This document shows, one piece after another, positions 14,432 through 17,192 of a DNA stretch of 17,192 bases (within the stretch, counting starts at the first letter, position 1; the number at the start of each line of letters is the position of its first letter). Origin of the DNA: Chloroflexota bacterium (GTDB taxonomy: Bacteria > Chloroflexota > Limnocylindria > Limnocylindrales > CSP1-4); assembly GCA_013698385.1 (NCBI GenBank), contig JACCVB010000068.1, forward strand, positions 1 through 17,192, read 5' to 3'. The position numbers and the translations under genes were made by a program. The notes beneath the pieces were generated by a model. That model did not search any database, was not told the origin of the DNA, and saw only the letters and a program-made list of their open reading frames with translations.

Positions 14432-15289
14432 ATGATCGCCTTCCTCGTCGATCCCCTGACCTACGGCTTCATGCAGCGCGGCCTCGTGGCGGCGATCCTG
14501 GTCGGGATCGTGTGTGCAGTGATGGGCGCGTTCGTGGTCCTGCGCGGGCTCGCGTTCATCGGCGACGCGGTCAGCCATGCCGCGTTCCCGGGACTGGTCA
14601 TCTCGTATCTGCTGGGGATCCCGCTGTACATCGGGGCGAGCGTCGCCGCGGTCGGCACGGCGCTCGCGATCGCAACCGTCTCGCGGCGCGGCGGCCTTCG
14701 ATTCGATACCGCGGTCGGTGTCCTCTTCGCCGGCATGTTCGCCTTCGGGATCCTGCTGTTCAGCACGATCGAGGACTACGTGTCCGACCTGTTCAGCTAT
14801 CTGCTCGGCAACATCCTGGGGATCACCTTCGCGGACATCGTGCAGGTCGGCATCCTGGGCGGCATCGTCGTCCTGATCGTGGCCGTCCTGCGCAAGGAGT
14901 TCCTGTACGCCTCGTTCGACCCGTCCGGTGCCGCGGCGTCCGGGCTGCCGGTCCAGGCCCTTGACTACCTGCTACTCGGGCTGATGGGCGTGACCATCGT
15001 CGTCAGCATCCAGGCCGTCGGGATCATCCTGGTCGTGGCCATGCTCGTCACGCCGGCCGCGACCGGCCAGCTGCTCGTCGTCCGGTTCTGGGATCTCGTG
15101 CGGATCGCGATCGCGGTGGCCATCGTGAGTGCCGTCTCCGGGCTCTACCTGAGCTTCTACCTGAACGTCGCGTCGGGCGCGTCGATCGTGCTGATCGAGA
15201 CGCTCCTGTTCGTCCTCGCCCTGCTGTTCTCGCCCCGATCGGGCTGGATCACGCGCCGTCGGGCGGTGGTCGATCCGGCGATGGGCTAG
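14432..15289 (+). CDS. znuB: Zinc-type ABC transporter permease (ABC-3 family)
   Basis: 285 residues with about eight hydrophobic helices, the usual length and topology of ABC-3 family permeases. The signature GDAVSHAAFPGLVISYLLGI (44-63) follows FVVLRGLAFI and is diagnostic of the family. Other helices include GVLFAGMFAFGILLFS and VGIILVVAMLVTPAATGQLL, the latter matching the family's coupling region near the ATPase. Dimers form the channel through which metal delivered by ZnuA passes. The ATG lies 1 nt after the ZnuC stop. The TAG stop at 15287-15289 overlaps the TAG of the convergent ribokinase inside CTAG, leaving no room for a terminator between them. Confidence 0.93.
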   Translation: MIAFLVDPLTYGFMQRGLVAAILVGIVCAVMGAFVVLRGLAFIGDAVSHAAFPGLVISYLLGIPLYIGASVAAVGTALAIATVSRRGGLRFDTAVGVLFAGMFAFGILLFSTIEDYVSDLFSYLLGNILGITFADIVQVGILGGIVVLIVAVLRKEFLYASFDPSGAAASGLPVQALDYLLLGLMGVTIVVSIQAVGIILVVAMLVTPAATGQLLVVRFWDLVRIAIAVAIVSAVSGLYLSFYLNVASGASIVLIETLLFVLALLFSPRSGWITRRRAVVDPAMG

Positions 15290-16164
15290 TCGGCCCGGAG
15301 GGCTCCCTCGAGTTCCGCGCTCGTCGGCATCCCCTCGCGTGCGCCGGCGCGGGTGACTGCGAGCGACGCCGCGACGATCGCCCGGCGGGCGGCCTCCTCA
15401 AGGGATCGGCCCGAGGCCAAAGCCGCCGCCAGGGCACCGTTGAGGGTGTCACCGGCACCGACCGTGTCGACCGCCGTGACCGGCCGTGCCGCGATCGCCA
15501 GGCTGGAGCCATCGCGATCCAGCCGCGCACCGGCGGCACCCAGGCTGACGAGGACCGTGCCACGGGCCGGGCGATCGGCAGGCAACGCGGCGAGTTCGCC
15601 ATCGTTCGGGGTCAGGATGTCGGCGAGAGCCAGGGTCGCAGCGGTGAGTCCGTCCGCCGGCGCCGGGTTGAGGATCGTCGTCGCACCACGGATCCGGGCG
15701 CGGGCCAGCGCTTGGTGGGCGGTCGCAGTCGGGATCTCGTGGCCGACCAGAACGACATCGGACCCGGTGAGCGCCAGGCGCTCCAGCGCTGACCCGACCG
15801 CCTTGACACTGACCTCGCCATTGGCCCCGCCGGCGACCGCGATGCTGTTCTCCCCGGCCGCGTCGACCAGGATGAGGGCGACGCCCGTCGCGGCGTCGGG
15901 CACCGTCAGGAGTTCGGTCGTGTCGATCCCCTCGACCTCCAGCGCGTGGCGCGCCTCCGCCCCGAACGCGTCATCCCCGACGGCCCCGATGAAGACGACC
16001 GACGCACCGAGGCGCGCCGCCGCGACCGCCTGATTACCGCCCTTGCCCCCATGGTGTCGCGCGAACGTCCCGCCGATGACCGTCTCGCCCGGCCCCGGCA
16101 GTCGGTTGACGGCGACGACCAGGTCGACATTGACCGAGCCGACGACGATGACCCGACCGCCCAT
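15286..16164 (-). CDS. rbsK: Ribokinase-like PfkB-family sugar kinase
   Basis: 292 residues from the ATG at 16164. The enzyme likely phosphorylates ribose, or another pentose or nucleoside, with ATP in the cytosol. PfkB signature 1 is seen as GSVNVDLVVAVNRLPGPGET and HHGGKGGNQAVAAARLGA (37-54), including the GGKGGNQ sugar-binding motif. Signature 2 is DTVGAGDTLNGAL, with catalytic base D239. ILNPAPA and LTPNDGE match ribokinase. The linker between LTPNDGE and VLVSLGAAG is about 20 residues shorter than in typical ribokinases, lacking a small helix. A 12-residue longer form starting at 16200 overlaps the reductase end and starts unlike the family. Only 7 nt separate it from that upstream reductase, so they are probably co-transcribed. 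Another PfkB substrate is possible. Confidence 0.85.
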   Translation of the reverse strand: MGGRVIVVGSVNVDLVVAVNRLPGPGETVIGGTFARHHGGKGGNQAVAAARLGASVVFIGAVGDDAFGAEARHALEVEGIDTTELLTVPDAATGVALILVDAAGENSIAVAGGANGEVSVKAVGSALERLALTGSDVVLVGHEIPTATAHQALARARIRGATTILNPAPADGLTAATLALADILTPNDGELAALPADRPARGTVLVSLGAAGARLDRDGSSLAIAARPVTAVDTVGAGDTLNGALAAALASGRSLEEAARRAIVAASLAVTRAGAREGMPTSAELEGALRAD

Positions 16165-16171
16165 GCCCGGA

Positions 16172-16993
16172 CTACGAACCGGTGATGAACTCGCCGCCAT
16201 CGACGCCGATGATCTCGCCGTTGATGAAGTCGATGCCGTCCCCCGACAGCGCGACGATCGCCTTCGCGACGTCCTGCGGCGTCGTCATCCGGCCGGTCGG
16301 GTTCCGCTTCGTGGCCGACGCGATGATCATGTCGTGCTCGGGGATCTTCATCAGCGCGGGCGTCATCGTCACCCCGGCCCGGATCGTATTGGCGGTGATG
16401 CCTTTGCCGGTCTGGGCGAGTTCCATGGCCAGCTGCCGGATGTGCGACTCCAGGGCGGCCTTGGCGGACGAAACGACGCCATACGAGGGCACGACCCGCG
16501 ACGAGCCTTCGGAGGTCATCGCATAGATCTTGGAGCCCTGCTCCAGGAAGCCGCCGCGATACAGGTCCTGAACCCAGTAGACGAGGCTGTTGGCCATGAC
16601 GTCCTGGGTCATCTCCATCTTCTTGCGATCGACCGCGCCCTTGGGATCGTCGCCGATGTATGGCACGAGCGACCCGAACGCGAGAGAATGCATGACGACC
16701 CGGACATATGGGTGCCGGCCCTCCGCCGTCGAGCGCTCGAACCGCTCGCGCAGGGTGGCCAATGCCGCGCCGCGCTTCTCGTCGTCGGCAGCGTTCATGT
16801 TGATGTAGAGCGCCTCGACGCCGAGCGACGTGATCGCGGCCTTGACCTCCTCGACGTGGGCCAGGGCGGTCCGGAAGTCGAGATGGATGCCGCAGATGTG
16901 GTAGCCCGCGGCCGCCAGGGCGAGGGCGGTCGCCTCGCCCATGCCCGACGAGCCGCCCAGGATGAGCGCCCATCGCTCGCGATCGTCGGTCAT
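16172..16993 (-). CDS. Short-chain dehydrogenase/reductase of enoyl-ACP reductase (FabI/FabL) type
   Basis: 273 residues from the ATG at 16991-16993. The N-terminal Rossmann motif is LILGGSSGMGEATALALA (10-27; GGSSGMG at 13-19). The active site is Y171-x6-K178 (SYGVVSSAKAALESHIRQLA), the spacing of FabI/FabL-type enoyl reductases, whereas ordinary SDRs have Y-x3-K. ANTIRAGVTMTPAL and INGEIIGVDGGEF are the family's C-terminal motifs. The role is therefore probably NAD(P)H-dependent reduction of an enoyl-ACP or enoyl-CoA. The insert around 91-130 (HPYVRVVMHSLAFGSLVPYI, then GDDPKGAVDRKK) resembles FabI-like proteins. TCTCC on the + strand at 17001-17005 gives GGAGA as the ribosome-binding site. 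The upstream neighbour is a CoA-transferase, which suits acyl-CoA or fatty-acid metabolism. An earlier start at 17026 lacks such support. Confidence 0.85.
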   Translation of the reverse strand: MTDDRERWALILGGSSGMGEATALALAAAGYHICGIHLDFRTALAHVEEVKAAITSLGVEALYINMNAADDEKRGAALATLRERFERSTAEGRHPYVRVVMHSLAFGSLVPYIGDDPKGAVDRKKMEMTQDVMANSLVYWVQDLYRGGFLEQGSKIYAMTSEGSSRVVPSYGVVSSAKAALESHIRQLAMELAQTGKGITANTIRAGVTMTPALMKIPEHDMIIASATKRNPTGRMTTPQDVAKAIVALSGDGIDFINGEIIGVDGGEFITGS

Positions 16994-17000
16994 CGGGCAG

Positions 17001-17005
17001 TCTCC
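17001..17005 (-). promoter_or_regulatory. Shine-Dalgarno of the reductase
   Basis: GGAGA on the minus strand lies 7 nt before the ATG at 16993 and favours that start over the ATG or GTG-like start at 17026. Confidence 0.45.
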
Positions 17006-17103
17006 AGGGGCAGGTGACGGGCGCAACGGTTCGGGTCACCCGAGTCTAGCAGCGCTTCGGTGGCGATCGACGACGGCAACGGACGGACGGCGCCCCCGCC
17101 GGT

Positions 17104-17192
17104 TCAGATGATCCCGGCGGCGCGCAGCCGCGCGATCTCCTCTGGCACCAGGCCGAGCTCGGTCAGGATCGCGTCGCTGTCCTGGCCGAGGG
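17104..17192 (-). CDS. CaiB/BaiF-family CoA-transferase, C-terminal end only
   Basis: The minus strand reads LGQDSDAILTELGLVPEEI, then ARLRAAGII and a TGA at 17104-17106. This is the standard C-terminus of type III (CaiB/BaiF, formyl-CoA transferase-like) CoA-transferases, in which a GxDT.eVL.ELG motif precedes eI..Lr..G.I. The rest of the gene lies beyond the right edge. These enzymes move CoA between organic acids. The 110 nt between this stop and the reductase start hold the reductase ribosome-binding site and no other clear signal, so co-transcription is possible but not certain. The substrate cannot be inferred. Confidence 0.8.
   Translation of the reverse strand, partial: LGQDSDAILTELGLVPEEIARLRAAGII

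Overview
The window is about 17.2 kb of GC-rich, densely coding bacterial DNA. I infer a high-GC Chloroflexota (Limnocylindria-like) or less likely an actinobacterial chromosome, from codon use, GTG starts, the S41 peptidase subtype and the mix of genes. This is inference only: there is no rRNA or other marker gene. I see no tRNA, CRISPR array, prophage or intact insertion sequence.

Layout, left to right. Positions 3-429 hold a decayed C-terminal piece of a FAD-dependent (DAO-family) oxidoreductase. Next on the + strand come a membrane-anchored S41/PDZ peptidase whose usual catalytic lysine is a threonine (577-1959), a 70-residue unknown protein (2107-2319), and an ACT-like protein (2444-2848). 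On the - strand, a radical-SAM/PLP lysine 2,3-aminomutase (kamA, 7640-6072) is followed by a giant AAA/LuxR regulator (6006-2860). A perfect 7-5-7 palindrome lies just upstream of kamA. The 7701-8117 region is non-coding and carries a small family of direct and inverted repeats. A 106-residue membrane protein (8438-8118, -) diverges from an MMPL/RND exporter (8598-10886, +), which overlaps by ATGA with a lipoprotein of the AttH/CrtC lipocalin-like family (10883-12082).

A compact zinc-uptake locus follows: a Fur-family repressor (probably Zur) with a Fur-box-like operator and an apparently leaderless start, then znuA, znuC and znuB (12172-15289). The operator would let the repressor silence its own operon when zinc is plentiful. 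The solute-binding protein has Glu where the first metal-binding His is usual, and the ATPase has a His-rich C-terminal tail. On the - strand, running in from the right edge, are the last codons of a CaiB/BaiF CoA-transferase, a FabI/FabL-type short-chain reductase and a ribokinase. The ribokinase stop codon overlaps the znuB stop within a shared CTAG.

I found no clearly new multi-gene system. The best candidates for follow-up are the kamA palindrome with its linked regulator, the MMPL-lipocalin pair, the Lys-less S41 peptidase, the altered ZnuA ligand set, the repeat family at 7811-8003, and the two starts with a -10 box exactly 6 nt upstream.
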